Notes: generated from the letters alone by a model not told the origin. Shown: positions 35,391 through 45,969, counted from the first letter of the stretch. The stretch: 64,000 nucleotides of DNA from PHAA01 sp964457945 (GCA_964457945.1 CAYWFX010000011.1:11207-75206), one strand, 5' to 3'. Program-made: numbers and translations.

Positions 35391-38300
35391 TTAATTAAGA
35401 GCGTTCGCGATAACCGTTATCGCTTCCGCTCGGGAAGCATTGTTGCCGGGCCGAATGGTATTATCCGGGAATCCCTTTATAATCCCCTTATTAAGTGCGG
35501 TAGCAATTGACTCCCTGGCCCATGCCGAAATGCTATTGCTATCTGCAAACACGATTCCTGCAGATGCCGGTGCGAGCTGGGCGGCTTTTATTACCATCAC
35601 CACCATCTGTTCACGGGTAATTAGGTCATCGGCTCCAAAATTCTGATCATTGTAGCCGCTGGCGATACCATAAGCAGTTGCAGTAGCAATGTAATCCTTG
35701 GCCCAGCTATTCACCGTGTCCGGAAAGACCTTGCCACTCTTGCTCTCCAGTTTAAATGCCTTTACCAGAACGGTTACAAACTCAGCCCTGGTAATGTTGG
35801 CATTTGGTTTGAAGCTTCCGTCTGGATAACCACTAACGGCTCCCAGGGCTACCAGTTTGTTAATGCTGTCTTCCGCCCAGTGACCAGTGACGTCGTTCAA
35901 AGTAACGGCAGGCATGGCAATCACTGGTACTACTGGTACTACTGCTGTCTTTTTCACAGCAAATACAGCGAACTTGGTGAAGTGATTAAGCTGGACGGTA
36001 ATGCTATTACCGGACACTGTACCGTACAGATTAATCCACTTGCCTTGAGCTTCATCGTAGTAGAAAAGAGCTGCTGCCTGATCAGCACCGATCGCGGAAG
36101 CATTAAAGCTCAGGGTTATGGCAACATTGCTGGCAAAGCTGTAGCTAGTATTGTTGCCAATCGTGAACTCATACACATCGCTGGCAGTTTTGGCATCCGC
36201 AGGAGCTGCCGGGGACGAGTCCACCTTCCGAACCTTAACCGTAACCGGGCTGCCCTCTTTCAATGCATTAGCTGGTATAACTACCTTGGCATAGTCACCT
36301 TGACCAACCGTGGCCCCGATTGCCGGATCAACCGAACCCTCCCCGGTAGTAATGGTGGGGCCAGCGGTTGTAATGGCAGCCCCTCCTGCTACGGTAAAGG
36401 TTATAGCAGCGTTATTTCCCATGGTTTTTCCGTTATTGGCTTTTAGATTCCCGCTAATTATAATTTTATAGGTCTTACCCGCAGTCAAGTTGCTCACCGG
36501 GGTGATAAATACGTGCTGTCTTTCCTCAAAATTTAGCGTATTCGATATTTTGGAAACACTTATCGACACGCTTGATCCCCCGCTGTCCTGCATACTAAAA
36601 CACTGCTGGTTAGCCGACCAGATTGCATCATTAGTTACATTTCGGTCAAATATGATTCTAATGGTTGGCTTTACTGGTACGCTTGTGCTCCCGTCAACTG
36701 CCTCCCCATCGCTGGAACTGCTGCCGCTAATGCTAGTCAGGTTAGAGCTGATATAGTTCAACGGATTATTACCTGATCCTGACACATATGCGCTCGGGCC
36801 GTTAGTAGTCCATTTGCCGGCAGCGTTGCCAGCTTCAATCTTAAAGGTGTGGGGCCCGGTGACACCAACAGCTTTATAAGTCAGGGTGCTGCCGTCTACC
36901 GTGGCAATCTCGCTGCCTTCCATATAAATCTTGTAGCCGGTAATCCCTGTATTATCCTTGGCGGCGGTCCAGCTAAGACTAACTTCCTGCTGGACTTTAG
37001 TAAATTCCAAGCTGCTTCCTGACGGCCAGTAAGGTGTTTGCGAATCTCCGCTGCCACCTCCACCACCATTAGATGATTGGGTATAAGTAACAAATTGGGT
37101 GAAGTGCTTGGTCCAGACTACTAGGTCGGAACCAACGAATATTTTGCCCTCTCCCCCAGCGGCCAGTGCATCACCAGCGGTCTGGGTATCAACAGATAGA
37201 ACCGTGCTGATCTTGTTAAATGTTCCGCTTCGGTAATAACCCACATCCTTCCCAGCCTGACCGGGAATAAGGATGCGCACTGCTTTGTTGAAGGTCAGCG
37301 GCACATTGCCGTAACCAACTTCAATGACCGTGCTAACTGTGGCATTCTTACCGGAATCCGGGGTTACAGTGACGGTGTCGGCAGCCAGAACCTTTGGCGC
37401 ATTAATACTCCCCGTCCAGCCTGCCGGTGCACTGACAATGGTTCCCTCAGGAATATCTACCAGTACCGGATTGGAATTTAAGTTGGTATTAGCTGTAATA
37501 TTCATAGCCGGCAAACTGCTGGTTGATACCCCACCTAAACTGTTGTTGCCAAGCAAGGCGGAAACATTGATAGTGGCTTCGGCTCCCTGGGGAACCGTAA
37601 CGGAAAGACCACTTGGAGTATTTGCCGTTATCGCCAGATTTTTATTCGAACCATCACTGGCAACTGTTACATTAGAAGTTAACTCTGGTAATATGGCCAA
37701 GCTGCTACTGGCCATATTACTGCCGTATCCGGCCAGGATGGTCAATGTCCCCGAAGAACCGTCCAGAACCTTGAAGGTAGCTCTGTAGTTGCCGCTGGCA
37801 TCGGATTTGACGGCATCAAAGAATACAACATTCTGGCTGTCGTTAATTGCTTCTATCGATACCCACTTATTAGGGCCTGCAGTTCCGGAAGCAGTTACAC
37901 TTCCCCCGGCTGCTATACTGTTTTGGTTCAAGCTCAAACTAACACTGCTGGAATTAGTTGCTGCAATGGTCGTGGCACTGGTGGAAGGTCCGTTCTTGCT
38001 CCGGTTACCGGCGGAATCTTTCGCCAACACCTGGAAGTTATAAAGGGTATTGGAAGCCAGGCCGCTTACACTATAACTTAGAGAATTTACACCGGATACA
38101 GTGCCTATTTCCGTACCATCCTTTAGAATCTCATATCCGCTTACAGCTACATCGTCCTGAGCCATGGGTGTCCAGCTTATCGTCAGCGATGTAGTGCTGA
38201 TGCCGGAAGCAGTCAAGCTGCCTGATGACCAGGTGGGTACAGTGTTATCAGCAGCCGTAGTGAATTCTACTTTCTGCTCTTCGCCAGCTTGCTGATCATT

Positions 38301-38768
38301 GTTGGCTGTCAAAGTTTTGTCGATTATTATTTTGTAGCTACTGGCAGGCTGCAATGAATCCTGAGGAATCACAAAGATGTAGTTTCGATTATCATCATTA
38401 TTAGTCCCATCGCCCATCCTTTTTACGGTAGCAGCTACTTGGGTACCTGCAGTGTCATACATTTTTAGTTTAGTGACATTTTGTTCCCAATACTTACTAG
38501 TCGCCACATTAACCACAAATTTTATCCCAATGCCGACATTGTTGTTAAAAGAATAAGGTACCGCTGTCAGCTTGGACCACGGCGGGGAATTATAACTGCT
38601 CCCTATGGCAGTGGGTGCAGTTTTATTGTCGTCTACATAATTATACAGGCCGTATTCCATAACGTTGGGCAGATTGGTTCCTGCGGCAAATGCCGATCCA
38701 CCGAAGAGAGCGCTCTGTAACATCATTAATATTGTTAATATAAGAATAAGTCGCGACTTAAACTTCAC
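35391..38768 (-). CDS. Large SLH-anchored surface protein with Ig-like, FN3 and ZU5-like domains
   Basis: 1125 residues, GTG start. Signal peptide about 1-28 (ending AFA). In order: an N-terminal Ig-like domain (VPYSFNNNVGIGIKFVVNV), FN3 (VPTWSSGSLTASGIS), an Ig-like carbohydrate-type region, a module ending WTKHFTQFVTYTQ, another FN3-like stretch, a Cys-Ig module with QQCFSMQDSG (Cys723), a ZU5-like domain ending LNHFTKFAVFAV, and three SLH repeats (about 950-1125) for binding to cell-wall polymer. It shares modules with 51865-54552. It is the fourth gene behind riboswitch copy 3. Confidence 0.88.
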   Translation of the reverse strand: MKFKSRLILILTILMMLQSALFGGSAFAAGTNLPNVMEYGLYNYVDDNKTAPTAIGSSYNSPPWSKLTAVPYSFNNNVGIGIKFVVNVATSKYWEQNVTKLKMYDTAGTQVAATVKRMGDGTNNDDNRNYIFVIPQDSLQPASSYKIIIDKTLTANNDQQAGEEQKVEFTTAADNTVPTWSSGSLTASGISTTSLTISWTPMAQDDVAVSGYEILKDGTEIGTVSGVNSLSYSVSGLASNTLYNFQVLAKDSAGNRSKNGPSTSATTIAATNSSSVSLSLNQNSIAAGGSVTASGTAGPNKWVSIEAINDSQNVVFFDAVKSDASGNYRATFKVLDGSSGTLTILAGYGSNMASSSLAILPELTSNVTVASDGSNKNLAITANTPSGLSVTVPQGAEATINVSALLGNNSLGGVSTSSLPAMNITANTNLNSNPVLVDIPEGTIVSAPAGWTGSINAPKVLAADTVTVTPDSGKNATVSTVIEVGYGNVPLTFNKAVRILIPGQAGKDVGYYRSGTFNKISTVLSVDTQTAGDALAAGGEGKIFVGSDLVVWTKHFTQFVTYTQSSNGGGGGSGDSQTPYWPSGSSLEFTKVQQEVSLSWTAAKDNTGITGYKIYMEGSEIATVDGSTLTYKAVGVTGPHTFKIEAGNAAGKWTTNGPSAYVSGSGNNPLNYISSNLTSISGSSSSDGEAVDGSTSVPVKPTIRIIFDRNVTNDAIWSANQQCFSMQDSGGSSVSISVSKISNTLNFEERQHVFITPVSNLTAGKTYKIIISGNLKANNGKTMGNNAAITFTVAGGAAITTAGPTITTGEGSVDPAIGATVGQGDYAKVVIPANALKEGSPVTVKVRKVDSSPAAPADAKTASDVYEFTIGNNTSYSFASNVAITLSFNASAIGADQAAALFYYDEAQGKWINLYGTVSGNSITVQLNHFTKFAVFAVKKTAVVPVVPVIAMPAVTLNDVTGHWAEDSINKLVALGAVSGYPDGSFKPNANITRAEFVTVLVKAFKLESKSGKVFPDTVNSWAKDYIATATAYGIASGYNDQNFGADDLITREQMVVMVIKAAQLAPASAGIVFADSNSISAWARESIATALNKGIIKGFPDNTIRPGNNASRAEAITVIANALN

Positions 38769-38833
38769 TTTTCACCTCTCCTTTATGCCTGGCAGGCTTG
38801 TCAGTAAGCCAGCCTGCGAAAAATCTTTCACGT

Positions 38834-38876
38834 GCATGGCGGCAGGGGAAAAGGATACTTTCCCCCTGCGCCATGC
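38834..38876 (-). other. Strong intergenic hairpin between two surface-protein genes
   Basis: Inverted repeat GCATGGCGGCAGGGG / CCCCTGCGCCATGC with few mismatches, within 10 bases of the 38884 stop. It lacks a T run, so mRNA stabilisation or graded expression is more likely than full termination. Confidence 0.55.
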
Positions 38877-38883
38877 AGCTGGC

Positions 38884-41433
38884 TTACTGCTCCAATACCG
38901 TCGCTATATTATCTGTGCTGTTGAACAAATCGTCCACGATAAATACTTTGACTATGTCACCGGGCTGCACTTCCAAGCTGGTTGAGGCAGTATTAACATT
39001 GTCGAAGTCCGCAGCGGCAGTATTCAGGTTGAACTGTACGCCGTTCCTAAGCTGCACGAACACAGCTTTCTCACTGCCTGTATGCACTGTGATCGGGCTG
39101 ACCGTAACCGCGAAGTTTTGGCTGCCCGAAAAACCGCTGTTTATTGTCAGGGTATCTATCCCATCGGCGGTCTTGGTTTTGGTATAGGCAGGGTTGTCAG
39201 CTGGGGTTACTATATACACGCCGATAACCCCGCTGCCTGGTTCAGCCTGGATCGTGTATGCGGCGGTCAAAACATCGCTGTTGCTCATTCCAGCCTTGAC
39301 CGCGATGGCCTTGACGGTGACTGGGCTATTAATAGCGATAGGCCCGCTGTATGCTGTGCCATTAACCGTGGGAGTACTGCCATCCAAAGTATAATAAATA
39401 CTGGCCTCCTGGGTGCTGCTGACCAGAGTTACCAGGGTGCCGCCCACCAATGCTCCACTGGCCGGGGAGGCAGCCGGGGTGGCTACCGTATTTGGGGTTG
39501 CTGCTGTGGTAGAGACCGTCCGGCTGGGTCCGTTGCTGCTCCAGTTGCCGACAGCATCTCCCGCCTGAACCTGGAAGGTATATGAAGTCCCGGGCAGGAG
39601 ATTCATAACATCGTATGAATAAACCGAAGAACTTACACTGCCGAGGAAGGTTATACCCTGGTAGACTTTATAACTGACTACTCCTACATCATCGCTGGCC
39701 GCACTCCAGTTGAGGGTCAGGCCGGTCTGGGTGACGTTGGATTCCATCAGAGTACCATTCGTCCAGCTGGGTACCGTCAGGTCCGGTTCGGCTCCTGCCG
39801 CCACCTCCAGGCTGGGCCCATTGTTGCTCCAGTTGCCGGCGGCGTCTCCCGCCTGCACCTGGAATTTGTATGTGGTCCCGGCAACCAGGCCGGTGACTTC
39901 CCATGTAGTCTGATTGTATACTGTTGTGGCGATTACACTGCCCTCCTGGTATAACCGATAGCTGCTTACAGCTATGTTGTCTGTAGCGGCATCCCAGACC
40001 AGCGGCAGGGCCGTCAGGGCCGTTACTGAAGGTCCGTTGGCAGTCCAATTACCAGTCGCGTCACCTGCCTCTATTTTGAAAACATAGGCGGTATTTACAG
40101 CCAACCCGATGGCGTTGTAGGTAGTTATGTTACCGGCCACACTGTCCAGCAAAATGCCGTTTAGGTAGATTTGATAAGAAGAAACTACTCCCGAATTATC
40201 CGTAGCAGCAGGCCAGCTTAAAGTCAGGCTGTTTTTGCTAATATTGCTTAGCATAACTGCACTTGACGCTGCCCACTCCGGCGCATTAGGATCAGTCGAG
40301 GCGAAAGGTGAAAACCCGGCTTCGCCTCCGCCGTTGACAGCAGTTACGCGGATGAAATATGATTTGGCCGGATCTAGACCTACACCTGTAATTGTGGTTT
40401 GATATGTCATTTCCGTTACTGGAGCAGGGTTTAATTTGGCAAAGTTAAAGTAAGGGTTTTCACTGGCATAGATATTATAGCCAGTAGCCCCGCTTATAGT
40501 TGCCCAGGATACATTTAAGACTCCTGCATTAGCTGTAATTAGCGGTGCAGTCGCAAACTTTTCTACCAGGTCCGCGCTGGTAGTATGGAAGCTGATCTCC
40601 TTTCCTTCCAGCAAAACGTTGCCATTTGAGCCCTTAATCGCTGGAATAATCAGAGTGTATTCCGAATTGGGGCTCAAGTTATATGAGGTTGACCCCCCGG
40701 AACCGGTCATGGGCAAGTAGAAAAAGGTATGCGGGTAGCCATCAATCGGAGCATAAGTATCCATTCCGTGAGCTAAAATCACCCCGTTCTTTTTTAAAAC
40801 TATACCGCTGGCTACTTCCTCATGATTATATACGGCTTGGCTGACGGTGAAGCCGATATTGCCCTCCCAGGGAACCATGCTGGCACCGTTTTCCGGCCTG
40901 CTTACCAATGTCACCGGCTTGGAATAGTTACCCGCAGCATCAGGCACCTCAAAGGTAAACATTATATCCTTGTTGAAGTAAAAGAAGCCTAAAGGCAAAT
41001 TATTTCTGCCTTTTACCGTACCACTGATTAAGACGGTATATAGCTGCCCGGGTTGAAAGCTCTCCACAACCCTTATAGTGGTTGCGTTAGCTTTGGCTGA
41101 ATCTCCAGCGGGGCCTCCTGTGACCATGTCTACTTCATTGGGATTGAGAACACTAGCATCCACTGTTAACCGAGTGCCATTTACTCCGCTCCCTTGAAAT
41201 ATTTTCACCGCATCACGAGGTGGATTGGAATCGCCCTTATCGGTAAATATTCTTATATTATGGCTGTCAACATACTCATAACCCAAAAAATTAGCAGCCT
41301 TGTTACCCTGTCCATTCAGAGCTTCGGCCGGTTTGACGTTAATAAAGGCGAATAAAAGAAGCACCACGGCAATCATGGCAAGGAAAATGTTTCTTAAATA
41401 ACCTGTTCTTACCCGCATCTGTTTTTCGAACAT
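38884..41433 (-). CDS. Secreted multi-FN3 protein with chitobiase-C-like domain
   Basis: 849 residues, GGAGG ahead of the ATG. Signal peptide about 1-38. Two N-terminal Ig-like domains (FLGYEYVDSHNIRIFTDKG, PWEGNIGFTVSQAV) are shared with the protein at 44230. Four or five FN3 domains follow (each opens with a W..GP pattern such as GNWSSNGPS). Next is a chitobiase/CHB_HEX_C-type domain (SIYYTLDGSTPTVNGTAYSGPI), then a C-terminal beta domain (FVQLRNGVQFNL). No SLH or sortase signal is seen, so it is probably held by partner proteins. It has no Cys in its Ig-like modules. Confidence 0.85.
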   Translation of the reverse strand: MFEKQMRVRTGYLRNIFLAMIAVVLLLFAFINVKPAEALNGQGNKAANFLGYEYVDSHNIRIFTDKGDSNPPRDAVKIFQGSGVNGTRLTVDASVLNPNEVDMVTGGPAGDSAKANATTIRVVESFQPGQLYTVLISGTVKGRNNLPLGFFYFNKDIMFTFEVPDAAGNYSKPVTLVSRPENGASMVPWEGNIGFTVSQAVYNHEEVASGIVLKKNGVILAHGMDTYAPIDGYPHTFFYLPMTGSGGSTSYNLSPNSEYTLIIPAIKGSNGNVLLEGKEISFHTTSADLVEKFATAPLITANAGVLNVSWATISGATGYNIYASENPYFNFAKLNPAPVTEMTYQTTITGVGLDPAKSYFIRVTAVNGGGEAGFSPFASTDPNAPEWAASSAVMLSNISKNSLTLSWPAATDNSGVVSSYQIYLNGILLDSVAGNITTYNAIGLAVNTAYVFKIEAGDATGNWTANGPSVTALTALPLVWDAATDNIAVSSYRLYQEGSVIATTVYNQTTWEVTGLVAGTTYKFQVQAGDAAGNWSNNGPSLEVAAGAEPDLTVPSWTNGTLMESNVTQTGLTLNWSAASDDVGVVSYKVYQGITFLGSVSSSVYSYDVMNLLPGTSYTFQVQAGDAVGNWSSNGPSRTVSTTAATPNTVATPAASPASGALVGGTLVTLVSSTQEASIYYTLDGSTPTVNGTAYSGPIAINSPVTVKAIAVKAGMSNSDVLTAAYTIQAEPGSGVIGVYIVTPADNPAYTKTKTADGIDTLTINSGFSGSQNFAVTVSPITVHTGSEKAVFVQLRNGVQFNLNTAAADFDNVNTASTSLEVQPGDIVKVFIVDDLFNSTDNIATVLEQ

Positions 41434-41482
41434 CAGTTTACCTCCTCTGACAGGTATTTGCGATCCGATTTACTAGTCTTCA

Positions 41483-44062
41483 TTATGGCTCCACCCGCAG
41501 GGTACTGCCGGCAGGCCAGGTAGGGACTTCCGAATCGGCAACAATGGTGCGTTTGGTAAGGGTGGGACCATCGGTGCTCCACTTACCCAGAGTATTGCCC
41601 GCTTCCACCTTAAATGTATATTCTGTGTCTGCGGTCAGGCCAGTTATGCTGTAGCTGCTGGCTGTTCCTGGCAGCGTAGTGATTTCAACCCCGCCCTGGT
41701 AAATCTTGTATCCGGTTATGCCATTATTGTCGCTCGCTCCGCTCCAATTCAAGGTCAGGCCAGTCGGCCCAATATTAGTGGCGGTTAAAGTGCCAGTCCA
41801 CAAAGGAACCTGGGGAGCTTGAAGCAACAGATCACTGCTGAGCTTGGCTACAAATCCTTTGCTAGAGTTAGCGGCTAGCGTTTCATCAAACGCTCCCGAG
41901 GTAACTGGGAAGTCGGTTGAGCTGGTATTTCCGGCAACATATACATTGCCGGCAGAATCCAGGGACATGGCTTTGGGCCAATCTCCGCTCGCTCCACTAC
42001 CGCCCAGGAATGTGCTGACTAGCAATGGGCCGGTAAGATCAGCTTTCAGTTTGGTAATAAACCCCTCTTCAATATCAAATAGGCTGTCAAAGGCCCCTTC
42101 CGTAATCGGATAATTTGTTGAGAGGGTATCCCCGGCAACGATTACATTACCCAGACTGTCTATAGCTATACTTCGCCCCCTATCCTGCCCACTATCACCC
42201 AGAAAGGTGGCAGCCAGGGGCTCCGTGTCCTTCTCGCTCCCCAGCCCGTTACCCGCCAGTCCGTTGGTGAGCTTCATAATAAAAACGTCAATACCCGCTG
42301 AAAATGACCTATCGTATACACCAGCAGTGGTCTTTAGATACATCCCGGTTGATCCGGTAATGTATAAGTTCTTTTCGCTGGTGTTGTCCAAACACATCGC
42401 GAAGGGGGAAACGCCTCGTCCGAGAAAGGTGGATGCCAGGGGATAGCCGCCGCTTCCGCTAAGCTCGTTGTTAAGCTTGGCTACAAACCCTTCGGAAAAT
42501 GTACCGCTAGTGCTTGTCCATGCTGTACGGAAGGCTCCCGCTGTCCTTGGAAAGCCAAGCGGAGGCAATGCCGTCTTTAAGGTGGAGGAATACTTAGTAG
42601 TACCGCCGATGAAGACATTTCCGGACGGATCAGTCGGGTCAATGTAAATACAGTTAACATAGTCACTCTCTTTCCCCCCAACAAGGGTTGACCTGAAATC
42701 GGATGCGGACAGGTCGGGGTTAAAACGTGAGACAAAACCTTCAGCTAAAGCTGTGCCAAAAACAGTATCCAGCGCTCCGGTGCTGGTGGGAAAGTTGGCC
42801 GACCCGGTGTTCCCGGCTACAAATACATGGCCCGAGGAGTCCAGGGTAAGGTCAGTAGGAGTGTCATCCTTGCCTCCGCCCAGATAAGTCGAGGCCAGGA
42901 TATCTGACAAGTCGCTATTCAGTTTGGAAACAAAAATGTCCGGACAATCGCCGGTCGTGATCGAACTCTGGTAGGCTCCTGATTTTATTCCCGGGAAGTC
43001 ATTTGATATAGTACTGCCGGTAACATAGAGATTGCCAATAGAATCTACTGCCAAAGCTAGCGATCCATCAAATTCAGTGCTGCTGCCCCCCAAGTAGGTG
43101 GAAGCCAAAAGCGGACCGGTAAGGTTGCTCTTTAACTTGGAAATGAACACATCATTATTACTACTGTCTCCCGTACTGTCAATGGCTCCATCAACCAGCG
43201 GAAAGTCCAGCGCATTTGTTATTCCTCCAACGAAAATATTGCCGCTGGAATCGATAACCATGTCAGATAAAGTATTAGAACCAGTGCCGCCTAAGAAGGT
43301 GGCAGCCAAGAGGGGGTCAATGACCAGAGTGTAAGCACGGTCGTAGTCACCTACTGCAAAACCGTAGCCTTCACCCTTCAATTCGTATGCGACTGCTACG
43401 TTCACCCGCTCGCCGTTTAACTCCTGGTAAGCTACCGGAGCGGTCATTTTGACCATGCCCATACCGGTGGCTATTTCCAGCTCGCCCTGAGCATTGATGG
43501 TGAGCCCATCCGCCCCCGTTACTTCAAGCAATATGGAAGCAGGGTCGCCGCCAGGGGCAACGGTGAATATTTTCTCCATGTTATTTCCATATGCGCGAAG
43601 ATTTACACTTATGCGGTCGTAGATCTCGCCCAGAGCCACTTCATCGAAGGTCGGCAAGCCGCTCTTCCACTGGCTGTGGTCGCTGCCTATAAAGCTGTTC
43701 ACCTTGGTAGCAGAGGTTTTTTCTCCCACTGGAACTATACGCGATGACCCCACGAACGCCTCGCTTACTGCCCAGCTTTGGCCCTCTTCGCCCTTTAATG
43801 CATATGTAATGCCTTCATCGGTAACAAACACATTCCCGGCAAAGGTTTGGGCATAAAACTTAACCTGCTCATCCCTGATCTGCCCCTCGTTTTGCACAAA
43901 AGGAACCTGCAGGGAAGTCAGGGTTGCTTTCAATTTGCTATCCATAGCCGTTCTTGGCAGAACCGTTTCCCCCGCCAGGACGGGCTGAGCTAAGAATTCG
44001 CTAAAACAAAAAACCATTATAGTCAAGCATGTCAAAAATATAACTTTAGAATAAAGCTTCAA
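41483..44062 (-). CDS. Secreted SBBP beta-propeller protein with FN3 domain
   Basis: 859 residues, TTG start with GGGAGG 9 bases upstream. Signal peptide about 1-30. An N-terminal domain (VPFVQNEGQIRDEQVKFYAQTF-type start) is followed by many SBBP propeller blades, each with a phrase like LASTYLGGSSTEFD..LAVDSIGNLYVTGSTISNDFP. One FN3 domain (GKWSTDGPT) follows. The protein stops at EVPTWPAGSTLRVEP, exactly where another FN3 domain begins in its neighbours, so it may be truncated. Such propellers serve binding or scaffolding. Confidence 0.85.
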   Translation of the reverse strand: MKLYSKVIFLTCLTIMVFCFSEFLAQPVLAGETVLPRTAMDSKLKATLTSLQVPFVQNEGQIRDEQVKFYAQTFAGNVFVTDEGITYALKGEEGQSWAVSEAFVGSSRIVPVGEKTSATKVNSFIGSDHSQWKSGLPTFDEVALGEIYDRISVNLRAYGNNMEKIFTVAPGGDPASILLEVTGADGLTINAQGELEIATGMGMVKMTAPVAYQELNGERVNVAVAYELKGEGYGFAVGDYDRAYTLVIDPLLAATFLGGTGSNTLSDMVIDSSGNIFVGGITNALDFPLVDGAIDSTGDSSNNDVFISKLKSNLTGPLLASTYLGGSSTEFDGSLALAVDSIGNLYVTGSTISNDFPGIKSGAYQSSITTGDCPDIFVSKLNSDLSDILASTYLGGGKDDTPTDLTLDSSGHVFVAGNTGSANFPTSTGALDTVFGTALAEGFVSRFNPDLSASDFRSTLVGGKESDYVNCIYIDPTDPSGNVFIGGTTKYSSTLKTALPPLGFPRTAGAFRTAWTSTSGTFSEGFVAKLNNELSGSGGYPLASTFLGRGVSPFAMCLDNTSEKNLYITGSTGMYLKTTAGVYDRSFSAGIDVFIMKLTNGLAGNGLGSEKDTEPLAATFLGDSGQDRGRSIAIDSLGNVIVAGDTLSTNYPITEGAFDSLFDIEEGFITKLKADLTGPLLVSTFLGGSGASGDWPKAMSLDSAGNVYVAGNTSSTDFPVTSGAFDETLAANSSKGFVAKLSSDLLLQAPQVPLWTGTLTATNIGPTGLTLNWSGASDNNGITGYKIYQGGVEITTLPGTASSYSITGLTADTEYTFKVEAGNTLGKWSTDGPTLTKRTIVADSEVPTWPAGSTLRVEP

Positions 44063-44180
44063 ACATTTACACCTCCCAAATAATCAATAAAAATCGACTG
44101 CGGGAAAAACAATCGGGTCCTTACTTTTTCCGAAATTAGCCGTCATGTATATAAGCAAGTCAGGTATTTTTTTGGATTTT

Positions 44181-44211
44181 GGTATTTCCGCAGGGTTACT
44201 GCGGAAATACC
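44181..44211 (-). other. Perfect hairpin downstream of the first surface gene
   Basis: 13-bp perfect inverted repeat (GGTATTTCCGCAG / CTGCGGAAATACC, 5-base loop) between the 44230 stop and the next gene. On the minus strand it is followed by A-rich rather than T-rich sequence, so a processing or stability role is likely. Confidence 0.55.
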
Positions 44212-44229
44212 AATCTATATCATTTCATT

Positions 44230-45414
44230 CTAATTAGGAGTACCCTGCCCAGCTAGGGAGAAGCCGCCTTCGCCATAGCTATTCACCGGCGTAATACGCA
44301 CATAGTAAAGCTGGCTCGGAGTCAGGCCGGTTATTGTGTAGCTGGTGCTGCTTACAACACTGCTGTTAGCCTTGACAAAATTCCAGTACTTGTCGGTGGA
44401 ATAATAAACGTTATAGTTGCTGGCAATAGGATCAGTAGTCCCGGCACTCCAGGACACATCCAGGTAACCGGCCTGGCTGCCGGTCGCAACTGTTGGTGCA
44501 GTTGTCAGCTTGCCGGGTACATCGCCGGTGGTGGTGGTAAACTCGAAGGTGGCGCCGTTATATGTTTGAGCTCCGATTGTAAACGAGGGTACGGTCAGCC
44601 GATATTGACCGGAACTGAGGTTGTAGCAAACGTTGTCATCGGTATTGGCGGTCAGGGGATAGAAGAAATATGTCCGCGCAGTGTTATAGTGCGGGGTATA
44701 ACACTCCGCTCCCGGCTCTTCGGTTCCATCAATGGTATCATCCATGATCACATCTGCCCAGTCCGAGCCGTCCCACTTTTGAAGTGCCATCCCTGCCAGG
44801 ATATCATCAGCATCAGTAGTGCTGGCTACTGGCCGGTCTATAGTAAAGCCGATATTGCCTTCCCAGGGGACCCCGCCGTTGATATTCATGGGGCGCCTGG
44901 TTACTGTAATATCTCCGGTAGGGGTAGCAGCACTCTTAAATTCAAACTCAACGTCATGTTTCGTGTAATAACTTCCTATGTTACTGCCGTTATTTGAATA
45001 GAGGGTGTTACCGATAGTAACTTCGTAAAGGGCGTCAGAATCAAAGTTATTTGTAGTATCCAGCGTTATCCTGGTTCCTTGGGTGAGGCCGGAATCACCA
45101 ATCCCGCTGCCACTGCCCCGGGTTAAAGTCGATATGGGTACATTGGAACTGTCAGATACTTTTGTAATCTTGAACTGTTCTTTGACCGGATTATTGCCCG
45201 AACTCGGAGTTCCTTTATCCAGATATACATATATGGTATTACTATCCACATACTGATACCCGCAATAATTCAACGCCTTGTTGCCAGTGCTGTTTCCATC
45301 ACCATTGGTGTTTAGCGCCAGGGCTGGCATCGCTAACATCGTCATTATTAGCCCGAGCGTCACCAGCAGGGTAGTAATTTTAGATCTTTTAGTAAAAAAT
45401 CCACCTTGTAACAT
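44230..45414 (-). CDS. Secreted protein with two Ig-like domains and one FN3 domain
   Basis: About 394 residues from the ATG at 45414 (GGAGGA upstream). Signal peptide about 1-34 (ending PALA). The first Ig-like domain starts CGYQYVDSNTIYVYLDKG. A second has PWEGNIGFTIDRPV with two Cys (GAECYTPHY, DNVCYNL). A C-terminal FN3 domain has VSWSAGTTDP and YYVRITPVNSYGEGGFS. The layout matches the N-terminal half of the 38884 protein, a likely paralogue. It is the first gene after riboswitch copy 3, with a leader of over 500 bases. Confidence 0.82.
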   Translation of the reverse strand: MLQGGFFTKRSKITTLLVTLGLIMTMLAMPALALNTNGDGNSTGNKALNYCGYQYVDSNTIYVYLDKGTPSSGNNPVKEQFKITKVSDSSNVPISTLTRGSGSGIGDSGLTQGTRITLDTTNNFDSDALYEVTIGNTLYSNNGSNIGSYYTKHDVEFEFKSAATPTGDITVTRRPMNINGGVPWEGNIGFTIDRPVASTTDADDILAGMALQKWDGSDWADVIMDDTIDGTEEPGAECYTPHYNTARTYFFYPLTANTDDNVCYNLSSGQYRLTVPSFTIGAQTYNGATFEFTTTTGDVPGKLTTAPTVATGSQAGYLDVSWSAGTTDPIASNYNVYYSTDKYWNFVKANSSVVSSTSYTITGLTPSQLYYVRITPVNSYGEGGFSLAGQGTPN

Positions 45415-45969
45415 AGCCAATTCCTCCTTATAATTTAAATCATCTCAATGTGCTTATTAAGCATTGGCAGAATAATTATTACTGCGCTTAGATAAGCTTC
45501 TATCCTTTCCGCACCGAGGGGGTTAACCTTTTCCACACCCCACAGATTTATCCGCTTAATACACAATCCCAATCTTTTTATTAATATGAACTATAATCTA
45601 CCACCTCTCTGTTGATTTTTTAGACAAAAGTTCCTCATAAATGGAGCGGCAACGCAGAAAGCATACAATTTGGTTTTTATTACTGATACCTCCTTTCTAA
45701 TTGGGATGTACAACCATCACTAGAACATTGATCTCTAATTACATTGCCGTTTGGCAAAGGCATTCAAATAAGGTGTTTGCTTTAGTTGATAATCCGGTAT
45801 ATTCCTAACCCAATCTTTACCTGGTTTTACGACCAGCTTCAGACTGCGCCAATAACGTATACTCACACCTCTCATGTGGTATGTTTAAGAAGCAAAATTG
45901 TCCGGGCCTAGATATGATTCTGTCACTCAGAAAAATTAAACTCCCACCATAGAAAGCACAGCCAGACAC
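45415..45969 (-). other. Long leader between riboswitch copy 3 and the first surface gene
   Basis: About 550 bases. It holds a 46-codon minus-strand frame (45735-45875) without a ribosome site and a GGAGG site (near 45695) not followed by a usual start codon, which suggests a decayed small gene. No further structured element is clear. Confidence 0.4.

Noticed and set aside
35880..39585. Long plus-strand frames opposite the surface-protein genes
   Set aside because: They mirror the repetitive codon use of the minus-strand genes, lack ribosome sites and encode no recognisable domain.
45660..45710. GGAGG site followed by an ATA-started short frame
   Set aside because: ATA is not a credible start here and the frame is under 30 codons; more likely a relic.
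45735..45875. 46-codon minus-strand frame in the leader of the surface operon
   Set aside because: There is no Shine-Dalgarno sequence and no recognisable domain; it is kept only as a possible decayed gene in the leader entry.
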